Positions 51,373-59,996 of a DNA stretch of 64,000 bases are shown piece after piece. The number at the start of each line of letters is the position of its first letter. Positions within the stretch are counted from its first letter, which is position 1. Source of the stretch: Mucilaginibacter sp. SJ (lineage in GTDB: Bacteria; Bacteroidota; Bacteroidia; Sphingobacteriales; Sphingobacteriaceae); the NCBI RefSeq assembly GCF_028993635.1, contig NZ_CP118631.1:1550001-1614000 (forward strand), given 5' to 3'. Below the pieces are notes generated by a model. The model saw nothing but the letters and a program-made list of their open reading frames with translations. It did not search any database and had not been told where the DNA came from. A program made the translations under genes and the position numbers.

Positions 51373-52533
51373 CTATGATACCACAGGCTCATCTTCAATT
51401 TTACGCACCAGCCATATCATCATGGCAGCAAAGGCGGCAACAACAAAAAAAGCTATTTGCAGGTTTGCTGCCTGAGCAATAAAACCAACTATTGGTGGTA
51501 CTATAACAAAACCCAGGTAACCAACTGTTGATATGGCGGCCAGTGCCTGGCTGCTGTTCATTGTTTTTGATTTACCGGCCATGCTAAAAATCAGCGGCAC
51601 TATACATGACACCCCCATGCCTATCATGGCGTAGCCCAAATAAACGGTTAAAGTATATGGTAAAAACACAGATACCAGCAAACCGGCCAAAACCAGCGAG
51701 CTGCTATAAGTTAACACCTTTTTTATACCAATGGCCGATACTACCCTATCGCCCGCGAAGCGGCCAATGGTCATGGTAACCATGTAAACTACAAAGCCGG
51801 CCTCAGCGAATGATTTGGTGGCATGGACTACCTTTTCAAAATAAACACCGCTCCAATCGTACAGCGTGTTTTCGCAGGCCATAGAGGCGAAACATATTAA
51901 AGAAAATTTAAGCAAGTGTTTATCGGGCATGGAAAACACCGATTTATTGGGTGTTTCGGCAGGCTGATAGTCATATGTTGAGGGATAAAATATTACCGAG
52001 AGGATCAGCATCGCAACTCCCACACCTAATAAATGATATGAAGGAGCCACGTTAAATAATACCATTAAATAGCCGACAGCAGCGCCGCCAAAACCGGCCA
52101 GGCTCCAGATGCCATGGAATGTTACCATGATCGATTTATCATACAAAGCCTGGATCCCCACGGCCTGCGAGTTCATAGATAAACCTAATATATTACGGGT
52201 TGAGCCAACAAAAAATAAAACTACTATCAGTTGCCACATATAAGCTGCAAAACCGGGGAGGCAAAGCACCAGGCTAAAGGCCAGTGCACCTATCAGCATC
52301 ATTATACGGCTGCTGAAATGCTTGATCATTTTAGCCGTTAAAGGCATGGTAAGCATCAGGCCAACAGGCATGGCAAACAGCACAACCCCTAACTGGGCTT
52401 CATTTAAATTAAGCTGATGTTTTATGGATGGAATACGCGAGGCCCATGAAGAATACCCGAAGCCCGAAACAAAGAAGAAGACACTGTTGGCAATCCGCAT
52501 TTTTGATTTGCCCGCAGCCGTTAGCTGATCCAT
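51373..52533 (-). CDS. MFS transporter
   Basis: The 386-residue inner-membrane protein has twelve hydrophobic segments in two halves and MFS signature turns, such as AKMIKHFSSRIMMLIG after helix 2 and GRFAGDRVVSAIGIKKV in the second half. The opening SSWASRIPSIKHQLNLNEAQLG is typical of the MFS group of uncharacterised or sugar transporters. The substrate is unknown. It lies upstream of dinB on the same strand. Confidence 0.9.
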   Translation of the reverse strand: MDQLTAAGKSKMRIANSVFFFVSGFGYSSWASRIPSIKHQLNLNEAQLGVVLFAMPVGLMLTMPLTAKMIKHFSSRIMMLIGALAFSLVLCLPGFAAYMWQLIVVLFFVGSTRNILGLSMNSQAVGIQALYDKSIMVTFHGIWSLAGFGGAAVGYLMVLFNVAPSYHLLGVGVAMLILSVIFYPSTYDYQPAETPNKSVFSMPDKHLLKFSLICFASMACENTLYDWSGVYFEKVVHATKSFAEAGFVVYMVTMTIGRFAGDRVVSAIGIKKVLTYSSSLVLAGLLVSVFLPYTLTVYLGYAMIGMGVSCIVPLIFSMAGKSKTMNSSQALAAISTVGYLGFVIVPPIVGFIAQAANLQIAFFVVAAFAAMMIWLVRKIEDEPVVS

Positions 52534-53015
52534 ACTTAATAATTACGCGCAAATTTAGCTATAATTTATAAGTGCGGCCGCCGTTATCTGCAATTAAATG
52601 CAGCTTACATACATGGCTGAAGCTCGCCGCAGGGCTGATTGTTTCGCACTGCTTTATGAAAAACTTTATTGAAACCTTGTTGTACGTAAGTTAACCCGAG
52701 GTTTAAAAGGGCTGATACCTGCAGTGGTGTGGTATCCGGCAGGGTGAGTGATATGAGGTGTGATATGAGTTTCATGATTACATTATCGTTTCCGGCTGCA
52801 AAATTGCTACAATAGTTTCAAAAAAAATTCACCCGGATCAACAACTGACTTTAGGAAGATAATTGATAATGAGTATGATAAACCGTTGACAAACGGCCTA
52901 CCTAATCCTCTCTTTGGGAGAGAGTTTGGGATGAGCCCTGCTCATCCAATTGCAATATTGATGCGTTAGTTTGTTAGCATGTTTTTTTAGCTTTACTTTT
53001 GAGATAAGTATTTAA
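52534..53015. promoter_or_regulatory. 482-bp gap between MFS and the DACNV gene, with REP-like hairpins
   Basis: No gene. Contains tgagtgatatgaggtgtgatatgag words (about 52747-52771, a solo arm related to the gagatatgag family). It also contains two hairpins, ctctc/gagag (52908-52924) and ggatgagc/gctcatcc (52929-52947), and the -7 element TACTTTTG (52994-53001), 14 bp before the next ATG. Confidence 0.55.
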
Positions 53016-54182
53016 ATGAAAGACACCACCAAAACTTTGAGTTCAGGACCTACATATAAAGCAGCCGGTAAAGTAGCAACCATTATCGAAAGGCATTTCA
53101 GGCATTTTCACGCCAAAGCCCTCGCCGATAACGATGAGATAGACCTTGCTCCTACCCCCAGCTGCACCACTATTGAATCACTTATCGATATCTCGTTTTG
53201 GGCAAGCTTGCGCCGGGAAGAGGGATTTTCGCCAAAATTCACGCTTGCTTTTTTGCCGCCCGAAGCTGCCGGTCAGCCGTTGTTGTTTGGCAGTAAAATT
53301 AAACTCGCGCCTAATATCCTCACCAAATTTGCTTCGGCGGTACAACAGCCGGGCATCCATTTGGGCATCTGGATAGAAGATGATGAACTCTACATCTGGG
53401 GGACCACCCTGGCTATCCCGGCTTATTGTTTTGTGCTGGAAGTAATTGAACCCGGATTATTAGTGATCAAACATCGCCGTATAGAGGGCTTTGGCAAATT
53501 TGTAAACATAGCCATATTAAAAGGCGACGATATTAAAGTAGTTGACGAGCATGGCTCCAGCATTTCTGATTGCCCTAATGTACTTTCGGCCATGCTTGAT
53601 TTTACTTTACCATCCCTATGGAACGATCCGGTAAACGTATTAGTTCAGCTGGCTACCTCCATGCAAGCCCACAAACGTGGCGGCATATTATTAGTTGTGC
53701 CCTCCGGAAACGAAGAATGGCGCGAATCTATCATTACCCCGATCTCCTACCCTGTCGATCCTCCGTTTTCGGGCCTTACCGATTTGATGATTCACGAAGG
53801 CATCGACCGTTACCACACCTCATGGCAGGAAAAAATGCGCCGCGCGGTTGATACCATAGGCGGATTAACCTCGATAGACGGCGCTACGCTAATAAATGAT
53901 AAACACGAGCTGCTGGCTTTCGGCGCCAAAATAGGTCGTGCAGCAAAAAGTTCACCTGTCGAAGAGATCGTAGTGACCGAGCCTATCGTCGGTTGCTCAA
54001 CCAGGGTGATCCACCCGGCGCAAAACGGCGGTACAAGGCATTTAGCGGCAGCACAGTTTGTCTTCGACCAAAAAGATGCCTTAGCACTGGTAGCTTCTCA
54101 GGACGGCCGGTTTACGGTATTTGCATGGTCGCCGGTTGTAGGGATGGTGCATGCGCATCAGATCGATATTTTGTTGTTGTGA
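53016..54182 (+). CDS. DACNV-type protein with diadenylate-cyclase-like domain
   Basis: The 388-residue protein has an N-terminal sensor-like region (about 1-200, rich in strands, including GIHLGIWIEDDELYIWG) and a C-terminal half resembling the DisA/CdaA diadenylate cyclase fold. Key parts are IDGATLI (DGA, 288-290), GTRHLAA (339-345) and VASQDGRFTVFAW. In true cyclases the second motif is RHR; here it is RHL, so activity on ATP is uncertain. It could make a cyclic dinucleotide or be a degenerate sensor. No transmembrane helix is present. It stands alone, followed by a repeat element. Confidence 0.7.
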   Translation: MKDTTKTLSSGPTYKAAGKVATIIERHFRHFHAKALADNDEIDLAPTPSCTTIESLIDISFWASLRREEGFSPKFTLAFLPPEAAGQPLLFGSKIKLAPNILTKFASAVQQPGIHLGIWIEDDELYIWGTTLAIPAYCFVLEVIEPGLLVIKHRRIEGFGKFVNIAILKGDDIKVVDEHGSSISDCPNVLSAMLDFTLPSLWNDPVNVLVQLATSMQAHKRGGILLVVPSGNEEWRESIITPISYPVDPPFSGLTDLMIHEGIDRYHTSWQEKMRRAVDTIGGLTSIDGATLINDKHELLAFGAKIGRAAKSSPVEEIVVTEPIVGCSTRVIHPAQNGGTRHLAAAQFVFDQKDALALVASQDGRFTVFAWSPVVGMVHAHQIDILLL

Positions 54183-54185
54183 ATT

Positions 54186-54281
54186 GTCTGAATCAGAATT
54201 TACAGAATTTTTGAATTAACAGAATATGCACTAAATCTTCAATTCTGAAAATCTTATAATTCTGTAAATTCTGATTCCGAC
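54186..54281. repeat. tctgaatcagaatttacagaattt inverted repeat (second copy)
   Basis: Left arm starts at 54186; right arm 54258-54281 is complementary to it at 23 of 24 bases, with further word copies inside. The left arm is essentially the same as at 21526. It lies between two convergent genes. Confidence 0.92.
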
Positions 54282-54299
54282 AAAAATCCTGGTTCAATC

Positions 54300-54572
54300 T
54301 TAATCGCAATTCAATAACAAATCGTAATATTTCCGCATCAGCACGGTATCATAGTTAACCAGCGATTGATAAGCTTCTGAAACCAGCTCATTGAGGATAG
54401 ATGATCCAAGCTGCCCGCCTCCGTTGGGAATGGAGTCGTAATAAACAATAATTTCTTTAACCCTGATTATTTCGTACAGCAACTGCTGAACCAAATCAGT
54501 TTGAGTACCCGCCTGCATTCCAGCCGAATTCTTGCTCAGAAAATCTAAAGGATCGTTAGTAGCAGGGGTCAT
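54300..54572 (-). CDS. Small hypothetical helical protein
   Basis: The 90-residue product starts TPATNDPLDFLSKNSAGMQ and continues with predicted helices (LVQQLLYEIIRVKEIIVYYDS and LVSEAYQSLVNYDTVLMRKYYDLLL). There is no signal peptide or membrane segment and no family is recognised. The frame is clean and the protein looks like a small soluble helical bundle. Its 3' end is 19 bp from the repeat element. Confidence 0.65.
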   Translation of the reverse strand: MTPATNDPLDFLSKNSAGMQAGTQTDLVQQLLYEIIRVKEIIVYYDSIPNGGGQLGSSILNELVSEAYQSLVNYDTVLMRKYYDLLLNCD

Positions 54573-54674
54573 TTTTTTATCAAACAGGATCGGAATTATG
54601 GTTTTATCAACTACGTATTAACAGTTAATAAGTTTAAACATCCGCTTTTTGTTTTAAAAAAATAAAAAAAATTA

Positions 54675-54713
54675 AAACAAAATAGCAAAACCCTCATAAA
54701 GAGGGTTTTGCTA
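54675..54713 (-). terminator. Intrinsic terminator of pnp
   Basis: tagcaaaaccctc (54683-54695) pairs perfectly with gagggttttgcta (54701-54713) around ataaa. On the minus strand a T-rich run follows. Confidence 0.93.
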
Positions 54714-54727
54714 CTGTATAAAAATAC

Positions 54728-56860
54728 TTAATTATTTTGCTTTGGTTCAGGCTTAGGTAACAGAACCTTGCGCGATAGCTTCAGTTTACCTTGCTTATCT
54801 ACGTCAAGCAGTTTAACCCTTACTTCGTCGCCTATCTGGAAGATGCCATCCATCGTTTCAATACGGCGGTGATCAATTTCAGATATGTGCAGCAAGCCAT
54901 CTTTACCAGGCATAATTTCAACAAACGCACCGAAAGGCATGATTGATTTTACTTTACCTTCGTAAATCTCGCCAACTTCTGGTTTTGAAGCGATAGCGCG
55001 GATGCGGCCTAAAGCGGCGTCGATAGATGCTTTGTTATCAGCAAATACCTGAACGATACCCTGGTTGTCTTTTTCCTCGATAGAGATGGTAGCGCCTGTT
55101 TCACGCTGCATTTCCTGGATGATCTTACCACCGGGCCCGATAACCGCACCAATAAATTCTTTATCAATTTTGATGGTGACAATACGTGGTGCGTGTGGTT
55201 TGTAATCCTCGCGTGGCTGTTGGATAGTTTTAGCCATTTCGCCAAGGATATGCAAACGACCATCTTTAGCCTGGTTTAACGCGTTGGCTAATACCTCGTA
55301 TGAAAGACCATTGATCTTCAAGTCCATCTGCACAGCAACGATACCGTTTTTAGTACCGGTTACTTTAAAGTCCATATCACCTAAGTGGTCTTCATCACCA
55401 AGGATATCAGAAAGGATAGCATATTTGGTACCCATTTCGTTAGTGATCAAACCCATCGCGATACCTGATACCGGCTCTTTAATTTTAACACCGGCATCCA
55501 TCAACGCTAATGTACCGGCACAAACTGTAGCCATTGATGATGAACCGTTTGATTCCAAAATATCAGAAACTACACGGATAGTGTATGGGTTTTCATCTTC
55601 AGAAGGCAATACTTGTTTCAATGAACGCTGGGCCAGGTTACCGTGACCAATTTCACGACGACCAGCACCTCGGTTAGGCCTAACCTCACCGGTTGAAAAA
55701 CCAGGGAAGTTGTAGTGCAGCATGAATTTCTGGTAACCATTAATGAAGGCACCGTCAATCATCTGCTCGTCATCCTTAGCACCTAAGGTAACTGAAGTTA
55801 ATGATTGAGTTTCGCCACGGGTAAATACCGCCGAACCGTGAGCCGATGGTAAATAACCAACTTCGCTCCATATCGGGCGGATCTGGGTAGTGGTACGACC
55901 GTCTAAACGTTTACCTTCATCTAATACAAGGTTACGGATAGCATCATACTCAACATCGTGGTAATATTTTTTAGCAAGTGCTTTGGTGATATCATCAATT
56001 TCGCCAAGCGTTTCGATATACTCGTCACGAACTTGTTTGAATTTCACAGCACGCTCATCTTTTGCAGAAGCTGAAGAAGCAACAGCGTATACTTTTTCAT
56101 AAGTAGCAGCATAGATGGCTTTTTTCAAATCCTCATTGCTGTGCTCATGGCTGTAAACGCGTTTTTCGGTTTTACCAACTTCAATGGTCAGTTCTTTTTG
56201 AGCTAAACACTGCACTTTAATAGCAGCATGTGCAAATTTGATAGCCTCAACCAATTCATCTTCCTGAATTTCTTTTGATTCACCTTCAACCATGTTGATA
56301 TCGTGCTCGCTGCCTGCAACAATAAATTCTAAAGTCGCATTTTCAAGCTCACTCAGGGTTGGGTTAATAACCAGTTTACCGTCGATCTTAGCAACACGTA
56401 CTTCTGATATCGGGCCATTGAAAGGGATATCAGAAACAGCTAAAGCGGCAGAAGCAGCCAAACCGGCTAAAGCATCAGGCATGATGTCTTTATCGGCAGA
56501 TATCAACGAGATCATCACTTGTGTATCAGCGTGATAATCTTCAGGGAACAAAGGACGTAAAGCACGGTCAACCAAACGGGAGATCAAAACCTCATAGTCT
56601 GATAAACGGGCCTCGCGGCGTAAAAAACCACCCGGGATACGGCCTGTTGCAGCGTATTTTTCCTGGTAGTCAACAGATAAAGGCAAGAAGTCAACTCCTT
56701 CTTTAGCTTCAGGCGATGATACAACAGTAGCCAATAACATGGTATCGCCCATTTTTACTACTACCGAGCCATCCGCTTGTTTGGCCAGTTTACCTGTTTC
56801 GATCTCAATGGTGCGTCCGTCGCCCAGATCAATAACTTTTTTAATTACGTTTAAACTCAT
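54728..56860 (-). CDS. pnp: Polyribonucleotide nucleotidyltransferase (PNPase)
   Basis: PNPase degrades RNA 3' to 5' with phosphate as part of RNA turnover. The 710-residue protein has two RNase PH domains (about 10-225 and 310-545; [14 protein letters not shown] and [15 protein letters not shown] motifs), a KH domain ([16 protein letters not shown]) and a C-terminal S1 domain ([20 protein letters not shown]). The frame opens seven codons earlier, but [13 protein letters not shown] from ATG 56860 is the natural start. It follows rpsO on the same strand, the conserved rpsO-pnp order, but a terminator lies between them. Confidence 0.98.
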   Translation of the reverse strand: MSLNVIKKVIDLGDGRTIEIETGKLAKQADGSVVVKMGDTMLLATVVSSPEAKEGVDFLPLSVDYQEKYAATGRIPGGFLRREARLSDYEVLISRLVDRALRPLFPEDYHADTQVMISLISADKDIMPDALAGLAASAALAVSDIPFNGPISEVRVAKIDGKLVINPTLSELENATLEFIVAGSEHDINMVEGESKEIQEDELVEAIKFAHAAIKVQCLAQKELTIEVGKTEKRVYSHEHSNEDLKKAIYAATYEKVYAVASSASAKDERAVKFKQVRDEYIETLGEIDDITKALAKKYYHDVEYDAIRNLVLDEGKRLDGRTTTQIRPIWSEVGYLPSAHGSAVFTRGETQSLTSVTLGAKDDEQMIDGAFINGYQKFMLHYNFPGFSTGEVRPNRGAGRREIGHGNLAQRSLKQVLPSEDENPYTIRVVSDILESNGSSSMATVCAGTLALMDAGVKIKEPVSGIAMGLITNEMGTKYAILSDILGDEDHLGDMDFKVTGTKNGIVAVQMDLKINGLSYEVLANALNQAKDGRLHILGEMAKTIQQPREDYKPHAPRIVTIKIDKEFIGAVIGPGGKIIQEMQRETGATISIEEKDNQGIVQVFADNKASIDAALGRIRAIASKPEVGEIYEGKVKSIMPFGAFVEIMPGKDGLLHISEIDHRRIETMDGIFQIGDEVRVKLLDVDKQGKLKLSRKVLLPKPEPKQNN

Positions 56861-56931
56861 CGTTTTTTGTTTGTGATGCACTTTTCATCTTCGGGAGCGC
56901 ATCGGATTTTATGTGTGTAAATATATGTTGC

Positions 56932-56969
56932 AAAAGTAAAAAAGCCATCCTAAAATGGGGATGGCTTTT
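56932..56969 (-). terminator. Intrinsic terminator after rpsO
   Basis: aaaagccatcc (56940-56950) pairs perfectly with ggatggctttt (56959-56969), followed on the minus strand by Ts. It sits between rpsO and pnp. Confidence 0.9.
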
Positions 56970-56987
56970 AAATAAAAAAGGAGAGAA

Positions 56988-57266
56988 TTACTTAATGATA
57001 TCCCTTAGCTGTAAAGCTTTGATGATAGCACGGTACCTTTCAATGTCTTTATTATACAGGTAAGCAAGTAACGCGCGGCGTTTACCTACTAATTTTTGTA
57101 GCGATAATTGAGTTGAAAAATCCTTTTTGTTTTTTTTCAAATGCCCTGTTAAGTGAGCAATACGAGTAGTAAATAATGCTACCTGACCTTCGGCCGAACC
57201 TGTGTCAGCTGCTGATTTACCGTGTTTTGCAAAGATCTCTGCCTTTGCTTCTTTACCTAAATACAT
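56988..57266 (-). CDS. rpsO: Ribosomal protein S15
   Basis: S15 binds 16S rRNA early in small-subunit assembly. The 92-residue product has the family order: TGSAEGQVALFTTRIAHLTGHL, then the LQKLVGKRRALLAYL basic segment and a terminal LQLRDIIK. Length is near the usual 89. It is upstream of pnp on the same strand, as in many bacteria, although separated by an intrinsic terminator. Confidence 0.97.
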   Translation of the reverse strand: MYLGKEAKAEIFAKHGKSAADTGSAEGQVALFTTRIAHLTGHLKKNKKDFSTQLSLQKLVGKRRALLAYLYNKDIERYRAIIKALQLRDIIK

Positions 57267-57375
57267 TACTTGAATAATATTAAAGCGTTAACTATTTTAT
57301 TAATTGTGGGTGCAAAGATAGTGATTAATTATGCAAATGCAAGGGGTGGATGGATTTGTTTTTGGGGTTTGTTTT

Positions 57376-58024
57376 AATGGTGAATGGCTGATTGGGTTGG
57401 ATTAAGTGAGTGGTTATCTTTTCAGGAGTGAACGGTTGTCCGGTTGATTGGGTGAGTGGTTAGTTTATGATGAGATTTATTGATGAGTAGTTAGTTTTTG
57501 AAGTGAAGGTGGTTGGGATGAGTTCGATAAGTGCCTATTATTGTCCGAACTCAAATTTTGGAAATTAAATAATTAGCTGAATTCCAGGCAAACTCATAAA
57601 TTCCTTAACTCGTTCAATTTCGGTTAAGCTATAATAAATTCGAAATCAAAAATCCCAACTCCGAAATCAATCATGGCGTTACCTTCGGCCCGCGCTATAC
57701 GCTCATACGCCTGCAGGCATTACGCGCAGGCCGGTATCCCAATGTCATTAAGTTAAGAGATTGACAAGCTGCACCAGAGGTGCAAAAGGTTTGTAGAAAC
57801 CATTTTGAATAGATTTTTGGTGTGCCAGCGGTACACAACTCCGGTGTTCCGTACCTCTGGCACGGTTGTTATCGGTATAATATTTTGCTACAAACCTGTT
57901 CCCCCTCTGAGGGATTTTCCTTAACTTAATGACATTGGCCGGTATCCGCTTCTATCGCTAACGCGGTCTATCGAATACTTAAATCCAACCACTCACTTAA
58001 TCCAACCCAATCAACCACTCACTA
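57376..58024. repeat. Long composite inverted-repeat region (764-bp gene-free gap)
   Basis: The arms are words of the tgattaggtgagtgg family; 57389-57415 and 57987-58013 are perfect inverted copies of 27 bp. Within are further gtgagtggtt words (57410-57520), a gaaatcaaaaatccc half-element (about 57635-57668), a GC-rich stretch (about 57672-57739 continuing at 57938-57970) and an inserted MITE-like element (57740-57937). No gene is visible. Confidence 0.9.
57740..57937. mobile_element. MITE-like element with 18-bp TIRs and 10-bp target duplication
   Basis: The terminal inverted repeats caatgtcattaagttaag (57740-57757) and its exact complement (57920-57937) are perfect. They are bounded by a direct repeat gccggtatcc on each side (57730-57739 and 57938-57947), as expected for a target-site duplication. 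Inside are more palindromic pairs: aggtttgtag/ctacaaacct (57787-57796 and 57888-57897), gcaccagaggtgc (57771-57783) and gtacctctggcac (57851-57863). There is no coding frame. It interrupts a GC-rich repeat that becomes continuous if the element and one duplication copy are removed. Confidence 0.9.
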
Positions 58025-58030
58025 AATCTA

Positions 58031-59833
58031 TTACTTCCCATCCGTCCAGCTTTTAAAAATAGCAGACTGCAGCGGATCCGGATTTGACAATGGCGTTATC
58101 CTAAATGATTTTTCGCGTTTTTTGCCAAGTACTACATCAATATCTTTGGTGACACCATCTTTCAGAATGGTAAACTTCACTACATCGCCTTCTTTACGGT
58201 TATCCAGTGCTTTCCCCAAAGCTTCGGAATTAGCGGTCTCGCTATTAACCTTCAAAATAACACTGCGCCCACGAATGCCTGCATTCCAGGCAGGTGATTG
58301 ATAAGCTACCGTGGTGACACGCATAGTATCCCGTACCTGGCGCATGTTTAGCCCGGCCCAGGCATTAGAAACTGTGGCCGTAGCAGTATCTACAGCTAAA
58401 CCGCCTAAGGCGAAGTACTTAGGATAATCAGGCGGTTTAACGGTGGATGCATATTCAAATACCTCGGTTAAAGGTACGCCCGCCATTTTCTCACATTCAT
58501 TCCTGAATTCCTGTTCTGTAAAACCGCGGTTCAGCTTTTTGTAATACTTATAATAAAGCAGGCGCATTACATCATCAAGCGTTTTTTTATTTTGCGTTGC
58601 ATGGCGGATGCTGAAATCAAGCATCAAACCAAGGATCGGCCCTTTATCGTAGTATGAAATGGTTTTATTAAAATCGTCGCCCTGCCTGCCGTTAGGCCCG
58701 TCGTCCCAGGTGTTGTAACTGGCCTGTGTTGCCGATTGATACAAATGCCCCGGCTCATTTTCGTAGTTGCGCAGGTTGTTTTGAAAATCGCCAAACATAT
58801 CCTCGTTATTCATTAAACCAGCATGCCTGGTGATCATGTACTCATAATAAACAGTAAAGCCCTCTGATACCCAAAGCATATTGGTATGGTTCTCCTTCGA
58901 ATAATCAAATGGCCCAAGTTCAACCGGCCGAATACGTTTAACATTGTAATGGTGAAAATACTCGTGCGCTATAAAGTTGTACAGCTTTTTACGGGCTTCG
59001 GGAGTATTAAACCCTTCACCTCCGCTAAAACTTAACGAGGTTGAGTTTAAATGCTCGATACCACCGCCGCCAGCGCCTATTGATAAAAATGTATAGTGTG
59101 TATAAGGAATTTCGCCAATAATATTACTGCCGGTAACTACTATCTTTTTCAGGTCGTCCATAAACGCCTGCCTGTCAAAAGCAGGCAACTTATAACCGAT
59201 AAAGTTGTGTGGTTTATTTTGCACGGTGAAAGGTGGCAAAACTTCCAGCTCGCCCATTAAAAACGGGCTGTCATAAAGCACATCAAAATCGGCTGCCTTA
59301 TAAACATGGTATTGGGCCTTCAGAGTGTCAAGTCCGGTTGCTACCAGATCGCTCCAGTTACTGTAAGGTTTCATTTGGATGGTGACTGGATGGCGTAATT
59401 CCTGGTCGAGGTACATGAACAGGCCTCCGGGGGTAATGTAGCCTCTTGTTTCGTCAAGATAAACGTTGCCTACAAATGGCACAACAGCTTTAACATCGTA
59501 CGAGATCTTTACATCTCCGGCCGAGGGGTTAATAACCTTCCAGGTATCCTTATTGGGCTTATCAAATTTCAGCGAATTGCCGTTTGCATCGGCAACAGTA
59601 AAATTCTGTACCGCGCCTGCAAAATTGATCAGCTGGTAATATCCCGGCGTCCAAACGCACATCTTAAAATCGAGTGTTTTGAGGTGGGTTTTATTGGTCA
59701 ACTCAACATGATACAAATGGTCGGCCGCTTTTTCCATCGACACCGAATATTGCATATTAACAGGTTGTTGGGCCCAAACGCCGGCACAAAAAAACAGGCA
59801 AAATGACAGGGTTAAATTAGATAGTGATTTCAT
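58031..59833 (-). CDS. M61 family peptidase (glycyl aminopeptidase-like) with PDZ domain
   Basis: The 600-residue secreted peptidase has a signal peptide (1-21), an N-terminal beta domain (about 25-200), the M61 catalytic region with the zinc motif HEYFHH (290-295) followed by NVKRIRP, and a C-terminal PDZ-like domain (about 475-570; GIRGRSVILKVN). The order matches family M61. It probably degrades peptides in the periplasm. It follows the GH2-ROK-MFS group on the same strand, 163 bp away. Confidence 0.92.
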   Translation of the reverse strand: MKSLSNLTLSFCLFFCAGVWAQQPVNMQYSVSMEKAADHLYHVELTNKTHLKTLDFKMCVWTPGYYQLINFAGAVQNFTVADANGNSLKFDKPNKDTWKVINPSAGDVKISYDVKAVVPFVGNVYLDETRGYITPGGLFMYLDQELRHPVTIQMKPYSNWSDLVATGLDTLKAQYHVYKAADFDVLYDSPFLMGELEVLPPFTVQNKPHNFIGYKLPAFDRQAFMDDLKKIVVTGSNIIGEIPYTHYTFLSIGAGGGGIEHLNSTSLSFSGGEGFNTPEARKKLYNFIAHEYFHHYNVKRIRPVELGPFDYSKENHTNMLWVSEGFTVYYEYMITRHAGLMNNEDMFGDFQNNLRNYENEPGHLYQSATQASYNTWDDGPNGRQGDDFNKTISYYDKGPILGLMLDFSIRHATQNKKTLDDVMRLLYYKYYKKLNRGFTEQEFRNECEKMAGVPLTEVFEYASTVKPPDYPKYFALGGLAVDTATATVSNAWAGLNMRQVRDTMRVTTVAYQSPAWNAGIRGRSVILKVNSETANSEALGKALDNRKEGDVVKFTILKDGVTKDIDVVLGKKREKSFRITPLSNPDPLQSAIFKSWTDGK

Positions 59834-59996
59834 TATCTGCTTGGGTTTTGCCGAATATAATAAACAGCGGTTTATTTATTTCACCAATCACCGGAAATTA
59901 GCCCGAAAAATGCCTGTATTTATCCACTGGGGATAAATTTTACCAGATTTTTTAACTCAAAAAAACAGGCCATGATCAGCTTATTTTCCGGATAAA

